This document shows, one piece after another, positions 20,844-30,054 of a stretch of 64,000 nucleotides of DNA (position 1 is the first letter of the stretch; every line of letters starts with the position of its first letter). The stretch covers positions 1,612,001-1,676,000 of the forward strand of contig NZ_AP024269.1 in NCBI RefSeq assembly GCF_016629525.1, written 5' to 3'. The DNA is from Kaistia sp. 32K. Lineage in GTDB: Bacteria > Pseudomonadota > Alphaproteobacteria > Rhizobiales > Kaistiaceae. The position numbers and the translations under genes were made by a program. The notes below the pieces were generated by a model that saw nothing but the letters and a program-made list of their open reading frames with translations, ran no database searches and was not told the origin of the DNA.

Positions 20844-21844
20844 CCGATACCACGGCAAACAAATCAGCCGCGCGTCGATCGCTCGGCGACATCGATCTCC
20901 GGGCCGTCGCGCCCTTCGTCGCGCTGGCTTTCCTGCTGGTGCTTGGCGCGCTGGTGAACCCGAACTTCATAGGCGTCGACAACCTGCTCAACGTGCTGAC
21001 GCGCAGCGCCTTCATCGCGATCATCGCGGTCGGCGCCACCTTCGTCATCTCGGCCGGCGGCCTCGACCTGTCGGTCGGCGCCATGTCGGCCTTCGTCGCC
21101 GGCGTCATGATCCTGTTCATGAATACCGGCGTCGTCGACGGCCAGATCCCGATGCTCGTCGTCGCCATGCTGCTGGCGGTCAGCGTCGGCGCGCTTTGCG
21201 GCCTCGCCAACGGCGTCATCACCACGGCCGGCCGGATCGAGCCCTTCATCGTCACGCTCGGCACGATGGGCATTTTTCGCGCGCTCACGATCTATCTCGC
21301 CGAGGGCGGCTCGATCGCCATGAAGGCGCCGGATCTGCGCGCCGCCTATCGCCCGGTCTATTTCGGCAACCTCTTCGGCGTGCCGATCCCGATCCTCGTC
21401 ATCCTCGCGGTCGCGCTGATCGGCGCCTTCCTGCTCTACAGGACGGCGTTCGGCCGGCACGTCATCGCCGTCGGCTCGAACGAGGACGTCGCCCGCTATT
21501 CCGGCATCCCGGTCAACCGCGTCCGCACGCTGACCTATGTCATCCAGGGCGTCTGCGTCGCCATCGCCGTGCTCGTCTACGTGCCGCGCCTCGGCGCCGC
21601 CACGCCGACGACCGGCCTGCTCTGGGAGCTGCAGGCGATCACGGCGGTCGTCATCGGCGGCACCGCGCTCAAGGGCGGCGTCGGCCGCATCTGGGGCACG
21701 ATCTGCGGCGCGCTCATTCTCGAAGTGGTCGGCAACATCATGGTGCTGTCCAACTTCGTCAGCGAATACCTCATCGGAGCCGTTCAGGGCGCGATCATCA
21801 TCATCGCGATGCTGGTCCAGCGTTCGCTCGTTCGGAAGCGGTGA
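20840..21844 (+). CDS. CUT2-family sugar ABC transporter permease (RbsC-like)
   Basis: 334 aa, hydrophobic throughout, with about eight to ten helices. It carries the RbsC-type patterns VGATFVISAGGLDLSVGAMSAF, GLANGVITTAGRIEPFIVTLGTMGIFRAL and TALKGGVGRIWGT. The start overlaps the ATPase stop (ATGA), showing translational coupling. Together with the ATPase and the following binding protein it forms one complete importer of the ribose/xylose class. Confidence 0.95.
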   Translation: MTDTTANKSAARRSLGDIDLRAVAPFVALAFLLVLGALVNPNFIGVDNLLNVLTRSAFIAIIAVGATFVISAGGLDLSVGAMSAFVAGVMILFMNTGVVDGQIPMLVVAMLLAVSVGALCGLANGVITTAGRIEPFIVTLGTMGIFRALTIYLAEGGSIAMKAPDLRAAYRPVYFGNLFGVPIPILVILAVALIGAFLLYRTAFGRHVIAVGSNEDVARYSGIPVNRVRTLTYVIQGVCVAIAVLVYVPRLGAATPTTGLLWELQAITAVVIGGTALKGGVGRIWGTICGALILEVVGNIMVLSNFVSEYLIGAVQGAIIIIAMLVQRSLVRKR

Positions 21845-21904
21845 GGGGAGAAGGGGGAGTTCAATCCCCCAAGTTGCACTGACTGACTAAAAAGGGAGAG
21901 AGAA

Positions 21905-22849
21905 ATGCGTAAGCTTCTACTTGGATCCGTCGCGGCGGGCCTCATGCTCGTCGCCGGTTTCGCCCAGGCGCAGGAAACCAAGACGATCGCTGTCTCGATT
22001 CCGGCTGCCGACCATGGCTGGACCGGCGGCGTCGTCTACCACGCCCAGGAGCAGGCCAAGCGCCTCGAGCAGCGCTATCCGGGCCTCAAGGTCATCGTCA
22101 AGACGTCGCCGGATGGCGCGTCGCAGGCGAACGCCCTGCAGGACCTGACCACGCAGGGCATCGACGCCCTGGTCACCCTGCCGCACAATTCCGACGAGCT
22201 GACGGATCCGATCCGCCAGGTCAAGGACAAGGGCGTGTTCATCACGGTCGTCGATCGCGCGCTCACCGACAACACGGTCGCCGACCTCTACGTCGCCGGC
22301 AACAACCCGGCGCTCGGCCGCGTCGCCGGCGAGTACATCAAGGAAAAGCTGAACGGCAAGGGTAACGTCGTCGTCATCCGCGGCCTGCCGATCGTCATCG
22401 ACGAAGAGCGCAACAAGGGCTTCGACGAGGGCATCGCCGGCAGCGAGATCAAGGTTCTCGATCGCCAGTTCGGCAATTGGAGCCGTGACGACGCGTTCAA
22501 GGTCATGCAGGACTACCTGGCCAAGTTCCCGCAGATCGACGCGGTCTGGACCCAGGACGACGACATGGCCGTCGGCGTGCTCGAGGCCATCAACCAGGCC
22601 AAGCGCGAAGACATCCAGTTCGTCATCGCCGGTGCCGGCATGAAGGACATGATCAAGAAGGTCATGGACGGCGACAAGATGATCCCGGTCGACATCCTCT
22701 ATCCGCCGGCGATGGTCGCCGTCGCGATGGACCTGACGGCCGCCGGTCTCTACGACCACCTGCCGGTCCGCGGCAACTACATCCTCGACGCCACGCTGGT
22801 GACGAAGGACAACGCCAAGGACTTCTACTACCCCGACTCGCCGTTCTAA
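21905..22849 (+). CDS. CUT2-family periplasmic sugar-binding protein
   Basis: 314 aa. Signal peptide 1-22 ends in AQA. The mature protein has the type-I periplasmic-binding fold of RbsB-like proteins: TIAVSIPAADHGWTGG at the N-terminus, IDALVTLPHNSDELTDPI, VVDRALTDN and AVWTQDDDMAVGVLEAI. AGGGAGAGA precedes the ATG. It is the last gene of the operon and is followed by a terminator at 22874, so expression of the binding protein may be boosted relative to the membrane parts. The ligand is unknown; a ring sugar or polyol is implied by the isomerase/dehydrogenase context. Confidence 0.94.
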   Translation: MRKLLLGSVAAGLMLVAGFAQAQETKTIAVSIPAADHGWTGGVVYHAQEQAKRLEQRYPGLKVIVKTSPDGASQANALQDLTTQGIDALVTLPHNSDELTDPIRQVKDKGVFITVVDRALTDNTVADLYVAGNNPALGRVAGEYIKEKLNGKGNVVVIRGLPIVIDEERNKGFDEGIAGSEIKVLDRQFGNWSRDDAFKVMQDYLAKFPQIDAVWTQDDDMAVGVLEAINQAKREDIQFVIAGAGMKDMIKKVMDGDKMIPVDILYPPAMVAVAMDLTAAGLYDHLPVRGNYILDATLVTKDNAKDFYYPDSPF

Positions 22850-22873
22850 TCGGATCGGCCTGACCGGAACCTG

Positions 22874-22905
22874 GCCCTCTCCCGCGCCGCGGGGGAGGGC
22901 TTTTT
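22874..22905 (+). terminator. Terminator after the sugar ABC operon
   Basis: The stem GCCCTCTCCC (22874-22883) pairs with GGGGGAGGGC (22891-22900), with one G-T pair, and is followed by TTTTT. It sits 25 bases after the binding-protein stop. Confidence 0.85.
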
Positions 22906-22974
22906 GTTGGGATTCTTTTGGGGATGTCCCGCGTGCCGGCGGCTCAGGCTCGCCGTGCTGCCAGCCCCAACCTC

Positions 22975-23210
22975 GCCGTCATCCCGGGCTTGACCCGGGA
23001 TCCATGCAGCCGCGACATGGGGAGGCTCGCAGGTCCCCAGGACCTGGAGGCGCGGAGGACGTCTTTGCTGAACAAGGCCCCAACATGCTGAGGAGGCCCG
23101 AAGGGCCGTCTCGAAGCACGCAGAGCGCGGATGCGATGGATGAGTTGCCCTTATGCCGTGCGTCCTTCGAGACGCCATGCTTGCGCAAGGCTCCTCAGGA
23201 TGTTGGATAT
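22975..23210. repeat. Palindromic intergenic repeats (two families)
   Basis: The gene-free stretch 22850-23249 contains the operon terminator and then two repeat elements. At 22975-23014 is a copy of the CATCCCGGGCTTGACCCGGG repeat that recurs at 45071, 45252 and 45433. At about 23083-23127 and 23157-23204 are two inverted arms of the CCTGAGG..CTCGAAGCA family that recurs at 37481, 44887 and 55859. Nothing here looks coding. Confidence 0.75.
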
Positions 23211-23249
23211 CGGAGCGTTGCACGATCTGCCACTTGCGGCGTCCCCCGC

Positions 23250-23702
23250 CTAAAGCGGCAACAAATCCGTGTTCTTCACCTCCTCCATCACGGCGTAGGT
23301 ATGCGTCTCGCGCACGCCGGGGAGCGACAGCAGGCTGTCGGAGAGGAAGGCGCGGTAGGCGTTCATGTCGCTGACGCGGGCCTTGATCAGATAGTCGAAG
23401 CCGCCCGCCACCATGTGGCATTCCATCACCTCCGACGCGCGGCGGACGGCGGTGGCGAAATGGTCGAACACGTCCGGCGTCGTGCGGTCGAGCTTCACCT
23501 CGACGAAGACGAGCAGGCCGAGATCCAGCTTCTCCGCCGAAAGGCGCGCGTGATAGCCCTCGATGTAGCCCTCGCGGGTCAGCCGCTTGACGCGGTCGGC
23601 GGTCGCGGTCGGCGACAGGTTGACCTTGGCGGCGAGCTCCAGCGTGGTGATGCGGCCATCCGCCTGCAGGGCCTTCAGGATGGCGCGGTCGATGCGGTCC
23701 AT
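23250..23702 (-). CDS. putR: Lrp/AsnC-family regulator, probable proline-responsive activator of putA
   Basis: 150 aa. The N-terminal winged helix-turn-helix (MDRIDRAILKALQADGRITTLELAAKVNLSPTATADRVKRL) is followed by a RAM/AsnC ligand domain (LVFVEVKLDRTTPDVFDHFATAVRRASEVMECHMVAGGFDYLIKARVSDMNAY). The sequence ends VMEEVKNTDLLPL. In rhizobia and agrobacteria the Lrp-type PutR sits by putA and activates it in the presence of proline. Here an alpha/beta hydrolase gene lies between them, so the link is by vicinity and family; the symbol is tentative. Confidence 0.85.
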   Translation of the reverse strand: MDRIDRAILKALQADGRITTLELAAKVNLSPTATADRVKRLTREGYIEGYHARLSAEKLDLGLLVFVEVKLDRTTPDVFDHFATAVRRASEVMECHMVAGGFDYLIKARVSDMNAYRAFLSDSLLSLPGVRETHTYAVMEEVKNTDLLPL

Positions 23703-23732
23703 GCGGTTCGGGTCTTTCTCGAATGAATGCGG

Positions 23733-24554
23733 TCAGTCGGAGGGCAGGGTCGCCAGGAAGTCGAGGACCTCGGCGTTGAAAAGGTGCGGCCGCTGCAGCG
23801 GCGCGAAATGGGTGACGCCTTCGAGGAGGCGCAGGCGGGCGCGCGGAAGGGTCCGGGCCAGATATTCGGCATGCTCGGTCTTGATGAACTCATCGTCCGT
23901 GCTTTGCAGGACGAGGACCGGCGCGTCGATCCCGGCGAGGTCGGCGGGGCTGTAGTCGGGGAGCGTCCGCTGCATGACGCCGACCGCCTCGGAGAAGGCC
24001 TTGAAATCGTCCGGCGTCACGGAAAGCGCCGCATAATCCGCGACATGACGGCTGAAACAGTTATCGATCACCGACGTCGGAACGAAGGGCTTGGTGCCGC
24101 TCGCATCGACGTTGCAGGCGAAGAAGAGCACGCCGGAAACCCGCTCCGGATGGCTGCGCGCCAGCGCGAGCCCGGCGCAGGCGCCGTCGCTCCAGCCGAC
24201 GATCGCCGCTTTCGGCATTTCCAGCTCGTCCATCACCGCGAGGACATCGGCGGCCAGCAGGTCGTACGAGTAGGGCTGACCATCGCGCGTGCTGCGGCCA
24301 TGGCCACGGCTGTCGATGACGGTGACGGCGTAACCGGCCTCGACCAGCGCCGGCACCTGGTAGCCCCAATTGCCGCTATTCCCGAGCCCGCCATGCAGCA
24401 GGATCACCGGCGCGCCGCTGCCGAACTGCGCCTGCCAGATGCGGGCGCCACGATGCGCCACATAGCCCTGCCGTCCTGTCAGCGGCAGCGGGGCGGCACC
24501 CTGCGCCGCGAAGCGAGCGAGATCGTCGTCGGTGATGGTCATCGGAGCATCCAT
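23733..24554 (-). CDS. Alpha/beta-fold hydrolase
   Basis: About 273 aa. The fold is clear: oxyanion loop HGGLGNSGNWG (from about 54), strand and turn VTVIDSRGHGRST, nucleophile elbow GWSDG with S122, an acid in LVLQSTDDEFI and the catalytic histidine in GVTHFAPLQ near the C-terminus. Substrate is unknown; esterase, lactonase or haloperoxidase-like activity would all fit. The ATG at 24554 or the one at 24542 (MTITDDDLARF) could be the start; the open frame further upstream runs into the putA promoter region and is unlikely. It lies 30 bases upstream of the Lrp-type gene on the same strand, so the two may be cotranscribed. Confidence 0.88.
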   Translation of the reverse strand: MDAPMTITDDDLARFAAQGAAPLPLTGRQGYVAHRGARIWQAQFGSGAPVILLHGGLGNSGNWGYQVPALVEAGYAVTVIDSRGHGRSTRDGQPYSYDLLAADVLAVMDELEMPKAAIVGWSDGACAGLALARSHPERVSGVLFFACNVDASGTKPFVPTSVIDNCFSRHVADYAALSVTPDDFKAFSEAVGVMQRTLPDYSPADLAGIDAPVLVLQSTDDEFIKTEHAEYLARTLPRARLRLLEGVTHFAPLQRPHLFNAEVLDFLATLPSD

Positions 24555-24694
24555 CGGCTTGTGGCGGGAAGGATAGTGAAAATCACGGCAGAGACGAATC
24601 TTGCCGAGATAATCACGGTTTTGGCTGGCATCAAACCCCAAAGCAGCGCTTCCGGAGGCGATAGAGTGCGGCCAACGCCATTCCGGAGCCTTTC

Positions 24695-27600
24695 ATGCCG
24701 ACCGCCGCCTACGAACCCTTCCGCGCCCCCTATGCCGGTGACGACGCCGCGCTGATCCGCCACGCGATCCGTGGCGCCATGCTCGACGCCAGCGCCGAGA
24801 CACGCATCGACCGGCGCGCCACAGCCTTCATCGAGGCGATCCGCGGTCAGTCCGGCGCCGTCGGCGGCATCGAGGATTTCTTGCGCGAATTTGGCCTTTC
24901 GACCCGCGAGGGGCTGGCGCTGATGGTGCTGGCCGAGGCGCTGCTGCGCGTGCCGGACGCGGCGACGCAGGACCGCCTGATCGAGGACAAGCTCGGCGGC
25001 GCCGACTGGAGCGAGCATAGCGGCAAGGCGGAGGGCTGGTTCGTCTCCGCGTCTACCTGGGCGCTCGGCCTTTCGGCCCGCATCGTGACGCCGACCGACA
25101 GCGCCGACGGCATCATCGCCGGCCTCGTCAAGCGCCTGGGCACGCCCACCGTACGCACCGCGACGCGCCAGGCGATGCGCTTCCTCGGCTATCACTTCGT
25201 GCTGGGCCAGACGATCCAGGATGGATTGAAGCGCGCCAAGACCTTGGAAAAGCAGGGCTTCCGCTATTCCTACGACATGCTGGGCGAGGGCGCCCGCACG
25301 GCCGAGGACGCGCAGCGCTACTTCGACAGCTACGCCATGGCGATCGATGCCATCGGCAAGGGCGCCGGCAAGAAGGCGCTGCCCGACCGTCCCGGCATCT
25401 CGGTCAAGCTCTCGGCGTTGCATCCGCGCTACGAGGCCACCAACCATGCTCGCGTCATGGCGGAGCTGGTGCCGCAGCTGGTGAAGCTGGCCGGGCAGGC
25501 CAAGTCCTACGACCTGAACTTCACTGTCGACGCCGAGGAGGCGGACCGGCTGGAGCTGTCGCTCGACGTGATCGCGGCGGCGCTCGCCGATCCCTCGCTC
25601 GCCGGCTGGGACGGCTTTGGTCTCGCCATCCAAGCCTATCAGAAGCGCGCCGCCGCCGTGATCGACTGGATCGGCGAGCTGGCGAAGACGCTCGATCGCA
25701 AGCTGATGGTCCGCCTGGTCAAGGGCGCCTATTGGGACACCGAGGTGAAGCGGGCGCAGGAGCGCGGGCTCGACGACTATCCCGTCTTCACCCGCAAGGC
25801 GGCGACCGACCAGAACTATCTTTGTTGCGCGCGAAAACTGCTGGATCTGCGGCCGCGCATCTTCCCGCAATTCGCCACCCACAATGCGCTGACCGTCGCG
25901 ACTATCCTCGAGATGGCCGGCGAAGCGAGCGGCTTCGAGCTGCAGCGCCTGCACGGCATGGGCGAGGCGCTGCACAAGGCGGTGCATGAGAGCGTACCGA
26001 CCGTCTCGACCCGCATCTACGCGCCCGTCGGCGGCCATCGCGACCTGCTCGCCTATCTCGTCCGCCGCCTGCTCGAAAACGGCGCGAACTCTTCGTTTGT
26101 CGCGGTGGTCGGCGATCGCTCGGTGCCGATCGCGAACCTGCTCCACCGCCCGGACACGACGCTGGAAGGCGGCGCGCGCGCCCGCAACCGCAACTTGGCC
26201 CTGCCGGCGGATCTCTATGGCGCGAGCCGGCGCAACTCGGCCGGGCTCGAATTCGGCCATGCCGCGACACTGGCGGCGCTGGTCGAGGGCATGAAGGCGG
26301 AGGACGGCACGGCGCTGGTGGCCAAGCCGGTGGTGGCGACGCCGCTCGAAGACGGCAAGCCGCAGCCGGTGCTGAGCCCGGTCGACGGACGGACGGTGGT
26401 CGGATCCGTCGTTTCCCTGCCCGAGGATGCCGTCGACGCCGTCATGCAGGCGGGACTGAAGGGTTTTCGCGCCTGGCAGGCGACGCCGGTCGAGGAGCGC
26501 GCCGCCGCGCTCGAAAAGATGGCGGATCTGCTGGAGGCGAACCGTGACCGGCTGATGAGCCTGCTCGCCCGCGAGGCCGGCAAGACGCTGGCCGACGGGC
26601 TGTCGGAAGTGCGCGAAGCGACGGATTTCTGCCGTTTCTACGCCGCCGAGGCGCGCCGGCATTTCGGCCAGCCGATCCGCATGCCGGGGCCGACCGGCGA
26701 GCGCAACGAGTTGCAATATCGTGGTCGCGGCGTCTTCGTCGCGATTTCGCCCTGGAACTTCCCGCTCGCGATCTTCCTCGGTCAGGTGACGGCGGCGCTC
26801 GCGGCCGGCAACGCGGTCGTCGCCAAGCCGGCCGAGCAGACGCCGGTCATCGCCTTCGAGGCGATCCGGCTGCTGCACGAGGCGGGCGTGCCCGTCGCGG
26901 CCTGTCAGCTGGCACCCGGCGACGGCAAAATCGGCGCCCGTCTTGTAAACCATCCGTTAACCGCGGGCGTCGCCTTCACCGGCTCGACCGAGACGGCCTG
27001 GTCGATCAACCGCTCGCTCGCCGCGAAGCAGGGACCGATCGTGCCGCTGATCGCCGAGACCGGTGGCTTGAACGCCATGATCGTCGACGCGACGGCGCTG
27101 CCGGAGCAGGTGACCGACGACGTCGTCGCCTCCGCCTTCCGCTCGGCCGGCCAGCGCTGCTCGGCGCTGCGCATCCTCTATCTGCAGGAGGATGTCGCCG
27201 ACCGCATGCTGGAGATGATCGAAGGCGCCGCCGCCGAGCTCAAGGTCGGTGATCCGCGCGATCCGAAGACCGATCTCGGCCCGGTGATCGATGCCGAGGC
27301 GAAGGGCAATCTCGACCGCCACCTCGCGGCGATGCGGAAGACGGAGACCGTTCGCTTCGAGGGCAGGGTGCCCAACGCCGGGACCTATGTCGCGCCTGCC
27401 ATCATCGAGCTCAGGGAGGCGAAGACGCTCGACCGCGAGGTGTTCGGGCCGATCCTGCATGTGGTGCGCTGGAAGGCGAAGGAGCTCGACAGGGTGATCG
27501 CTTCCGTCGCCGCCACCGGCTACGGCCTGACGCTCGGCATCCACAGCCGCATCGACGAGACGGTCGACGCCATCGTGGAAAAGCTCGCCGTCGGCAATGT

Positions 27601-27790
27601 CTATGTGAACCGCAATGTCATCGGCGCCGTCGTCGGCACCCAGCCCTTCGGCGGCTCCGGCCTCTCCGGCACGGGCCCGAAGGCGGGCGGGCCCAACTAT
27701 CTGCTCCGCTTCGCCGAGGAGCAGGTGATCTCGGTCAACACCGCGGCCGCCGGCGGCAACGCCTCGCTGATGGCGATGGCGGACGGCTAG
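24695..27790 (+). CDS. putA: Bifunctional proline dehydrogenase/L-glutamate-gamma-semialdehyde dehydrogenase PutA
   Basis: 1031 aa. It oxidises proline to glutamate in two steps using FAD then NAD+. The N-terminal half (to about residue 480) is the proline dehydrogenase barrel (GISVKLSALHPRYE, MVRLVKGAYWDTEVKRAQ, FATHNA, YAPVGGHRDLLAYLVRRLLENG). The C-terminal half is the P5C/aldehyde dehydrogenase (ISPWNFPLAIFLGQ, VAFTGSTE, catalytic glutamate in LIAETGGLN and cysteine in SAGQRCSALR). It is short compared with the ~1300-aa enteric protein and starts without a ribbon-helix-helix domain, so it should not act as its own repressor; the nearby Lrp-type regulator would take that role. Confidence 0.97.
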   Translation: MPTAAYEPFRAPYAGDDAALIRHAIRGAMLDASAETRIDRRATAFIEAIRGQSGAVGGIEDFLREFGLSTREGLALMVLAEALLRVPDAATQDRLIEDKLGGADWSEHSGKAEGWFVSASTWALGLSARIVTPTDSADGIIAGLVKRLGTPTVRTATRQAMRFLGYHFVLGQTIQDGLKRAKTLEKQGFRYSYDMLGEGARTAEDAQRYFDSYAMAIDAIGKGAGKKALPDRPGISVKLSALHPRYEATNHARVMAELVPQLVKLAGQAKSYDLNFTVDAEEADRLELSLDVIAAALADPSLAGWDGFGLAIQAYQKRAAAVIDWIGELAKTLDRKLMVRLVKGAYWDTEVKRAQERGLDDYPVFTRKAATDQNYLCCARKLLDLRPRIFPQFATHNALTVATILEMAGEASGFELQRLHGMGEALHKAVHESVPTVSTRIYAPVGGHRDLLAYLVRRLLENGANSSFVAVVGDRSVPIANLLHRPDTTLEGGARARNRNLALPADLYGASRRNSAGLEFGHAATLAALVEGMKAEDGTALVAKPVVATPLEDGKPQPVLSPVDGRTVVGSVVSLPEDAVDAVMQAGLKGFRAWQATPVEERAAALEKMADLLEANRDRLMSLLAREAGKTLADGLSEVREATDFCRFYAAEARRHFGQPIRMPGPTGERNELQYRGRGVFVAISPWNFPLAIFLGQVTAALAAGNAVVAKPAEQTPVIAFEAIRLLHEAGVPVAACQLAPGDGKIGARLVNHPLTAGVAFTGSTETAWSINRSLAAKQGPIVPLIAETGGLNAMIVDATALPEQVTDDVVASAFRSAGQRCSALRILYLQEDVADRMLEMIEGAAAELKVGDPRDPKTDLGPVIDAEAKGNLDRHLAAMRKTETVRFEGRVPNAGTYVAPAIIELREAKTLDREVFGPILHVVRWKAKELDRVIASVAATGYGLTLGIHSRIDETVDAIVEKLAVGNVYVNRNVIGAVVGTQPFGGSGLSGTGPKAGGPNYLLRFAEEQVISVNTAAAGGNASLMAMADG

Positions 27791-27806
27791 GCAGATAACG
27801 GTGATG

Positions 27807-27834
27807 CGGGCGGGACCGGCATCCCGCCCGTTCT
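27807..27834 (+). terminator. Terminator-like hairpin after putA
   Basis: The stem CGGGCGGGA (27807-27815) pairs perfectly with TCCCGCCCG (27822-27830) around a CCGGCA loop. Only TTCTG follows, so the U-tract is weak. It lies 17 bases after the putA stop. Confidence 0.6.
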
Positions 27835-27990
27835 GCCGACGTTTTGGGGATGTGACGGCGCGGCGCGGCTGCTATGATCGCCCTGACGTCGGGGATTGCG
27901 CCGTTTTGACCGTGCGCGTTGTGCGCCACACGCCATCTGCTATAAGCACGCGCGGCCGCCAGCGGGTGCGGTGAATGAGATGACCAGTTC

Positions 27991-29955
27991 ATGGCTCTGA
28001 ATGCTCCGGGTTCCGGCACCGGGACCCCAACTCCGGATGTGGCCCATGAAGCGCCACCCGGAACCGCCTCCGAGGAAAGTGGCGGCGCAGCGGTAGCTCA
28101 TGCTGGGTTCTTCACCCTCGCGCTCGGTTCGGTCGGCGTCGTCTATGGCGACATCGGCACCAGCGTCATCTACGCGCTGCGCGAGGCGCTGCATGCGGCC
28201 GAGCGGGCGCATGGCGATCTCTACCGCGAGGACGTGATCAGCGTCATTTCGCTGATCATCTGGACGCTCACGATCATCGTGACGCTCAAATACGTCGTCA
28301 TCCTGCTGCGCGCCGACAACAATGGCGAGGGCGGCACGCTTTCGCTGATGGCGCTGGCGCTGCGCGCGACGGGTCGATCGGCCCCCATCATCTTCGTGCT
28401 CGGCGTCGCCGGCGCGGCGCTGTTCTACGGCGACGCGGTGATCACGCCGGCGATCTCGGTGCTATCGGCCGTGGAGGGCCTGACGCTCGTCACGCCCGCC
28501 TTCGATGGCTACGTCATCCCGATCACCATCGTCATCATCACCGCGCTCTTCCTGGTCCAGCGCTACGGCACCGCCAAGGTCGCCGCCTGGTTCGGGCCGA
28601 TCACCGCCCTCTGGTTCATCGTCATGACCATCGGCGGCTTCATGCACATCGCCGACGATCCCGGCATCTTCGCAGCCCTCAATCCGTATCATGCGGTCCG
28701 CTATGTCACGACCAACGGCCATACCAGCCTGCTGGTCATCGGCGCCGCCTTCCTGTCGGTGACGGGCGCCGAGGCGCTCTATGCCGATCTCGGCCATTTC
28801 GGCCGCAAGCCGATCCAGGCCGCCTGGCTCGCCTTCGTCTTCCCGGCGCTGACCGCCAATTATCTGGGGCAGGGCGCGCTGGTGCTGGCCAACCCGGCGG
28901 CGATCAAGAACCCGTTCTACCTGCTGTTTCCGGAATGGGCGCTGCTGCCGGTCGTGCTGCTCGCGACGATGGCGACGGTGATCGCCTCGCAGGCGGTGAT
29001 CTCCGGCGCCTTCTCGATGACCCGCCAGGCGATCCAGCTGAAGCTTCTGCCGCGCATGGAGATCGAGCACACGTCGGAGACGCATGCCGGCCAGATCTAC
29101 ATGCCGCAGGTCAATTCGATCCTGATGGTCGCCGTCCTGCTCCTCGTCATCATGTTCGGCTCGTCGAGCCGGCTTGCCACCGCCTACGGCATCTCGGTCA
29201 CGGCGGAAATGGTGATCACGGCCTGCCTCGCCTTCATCGTCGTCTGGCGCTTCTGGCGCTGGCCGCTGTGGGTTTCGGTGCTGCTGATTGCGCCGTTCCT
29301 GATCATCGACCTCGTCTTCCTCGGCGCCAATCTGCTGAAGATCACGGAGGGCGGCTGGCTGCCGATCCTCTTCGCCGTCGCGATCATGGCGGTCATGCGC
29401 ACCTGGGTGCGCGGCACCAAGATCCTGTTCGAGAAGAGCCGCCGCGCCGACGTGCCGCTCAGCGAGCTGGTCAAGAACCTCGAGAAGAGCAGCGTCGTCC
29501 GGGTTCCCGGCACGGCGGTGTTCCTGACCTCGGATCCGGAGACAGCGCCGTCCTCGCTGCTGCACAGCCTGAAGCACTATCGCGTGCTGCATCAGAAGAA
29601 CGTGCTGCTCACCGTCGTCACCAGCAACACGCCGCATATCGACGACGCCGACCGCGTGCGGATCGAGCCGATCAACGACAGCTTCACGCGGATCTTCATG
29701 ACCTTCGGCTACATGGAGACGCCGAACGTGCCGAAGGCGCTCGGCCTCTGCCGCAAGCAGGGCTGGAAGTACGACATCATGTCGACGTCGTTCTTCCTGT
29801 CGCGCCGCTCGATCAAGCCCGCGAGCCACCACCTGTTCTCGCGCATGCAGGACAAGCTGTTCATCAAGCTGGCGATCAACGCCAGCGACGCGACGGAGTA
29901 TTTCCACATCCCGACCGGCCGCGTCGTCGAAATCGGCACGCAGATGTCGTTCTGA
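27991..29955 (+). CDS. kup: Kup-family low-affinity potassium transporter
   Basis: 654 aa. A proton-coupled K+ uptake protein of the KUP/HAK/KT family in the inner membrane. Twelve or so helices occupy about residues 30-470, with the hallmark GVVYGDIGTSVIYALREAL in the first helix, then NNGEGGTLSLMAL, LFYGDAVITPAISVLSAVEG and MTRQAIQLKLLPRMEI. A ~150-residue cytoplasmic C-terminal domain follows (HRVLHQKNVLLTV-type strand, FGYMETPNVPKAL). Rhizobia often have several kup copies, so no number is given. The N-terminal ~35 residues are Pro/Gly-rich and poorly conserved. Confidence 0.96.
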   Translation: MALNAPGSGTGTPTPDVAHEAPPGTASEESGGAAVAHAGFFTLALGSVGVVYGDIGTSVIYALREALHAAERAHGDLYREDVISVISLIIWTLTIIVTLKYVVILLRADNNGEGGTLSLMALALRATGRSAPIIFVLGVAGAALFYGDAVITPAISVLSAVEGLTLVTPAFDGYVIPITIVIITALFLVQRYGTAKVAAWFGPITALWFIVMTIGGFMHIADDPGIFAALNPYHAVRYVTTNGHTSLLVIGAAFLSVTGAEALYADLGHFGRKPIQAAWLAFVFPALTANYLGQGALVLANPAAIKNPFYLLFPEWALLPVVLLATMATVIASQAVISGAFSMTRQAIQLKLLPRMEIEHTSETHAGQIYMPQVNSILMVAVLLLVIMFGSSSRLATAYGISVTAEMVITACLAFIVVWRFWRWPLWVSVLLIAPFLIIDLVFLGANLLKITEGGWLPILFAVAIMAVMRTWVRGTKILFEKSRRADVPLSELVKNLEKSSVVRVPGTAVFLTSDPETAPSSLLHSLKHYRVLHQKNVLLTVVTSNTPHIDDADRVRIEPINDSFTRIFMTFGYMETPNVPKALGLCRKQGWKYDIMSTSFFLSRRSIKPASHHLFSRMQDKLFIKLAINASDATEYFHIPTGRVVEIGTQMSF

Positions 29956-29976
29956 TTTCCGGCATCCGGGGCGAAA

Positions 29977-30013
29977 AAAAGGCCGCCACGAGGCAATTCG
30001 GGCGGCCTTTTTG
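29977..30013. terminator. Bidirectional terminator between kup and the HNH gene
   Basis: The stem AAAAGGCCGCC (29977-29987) pairs with GGCGGCCTTTT (30001-30011), with an extra CGA/TCG pairing inside the loop. An A-run precedes it and a T-run follows, so it can end transcription from kup and from the convergent gene at 30055. Confidence 0.9.
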
Positions 30014-30054
30014 TTGGTTGGTGGCAGATTGTACGCACCTGTTCTGACGTTAGG

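Noticed and set aside
24539..26953. An 804-codon minus-strand frame opposite putA
   Set aside because: Antisense shadow; putA motifs are intact on the plus strand.
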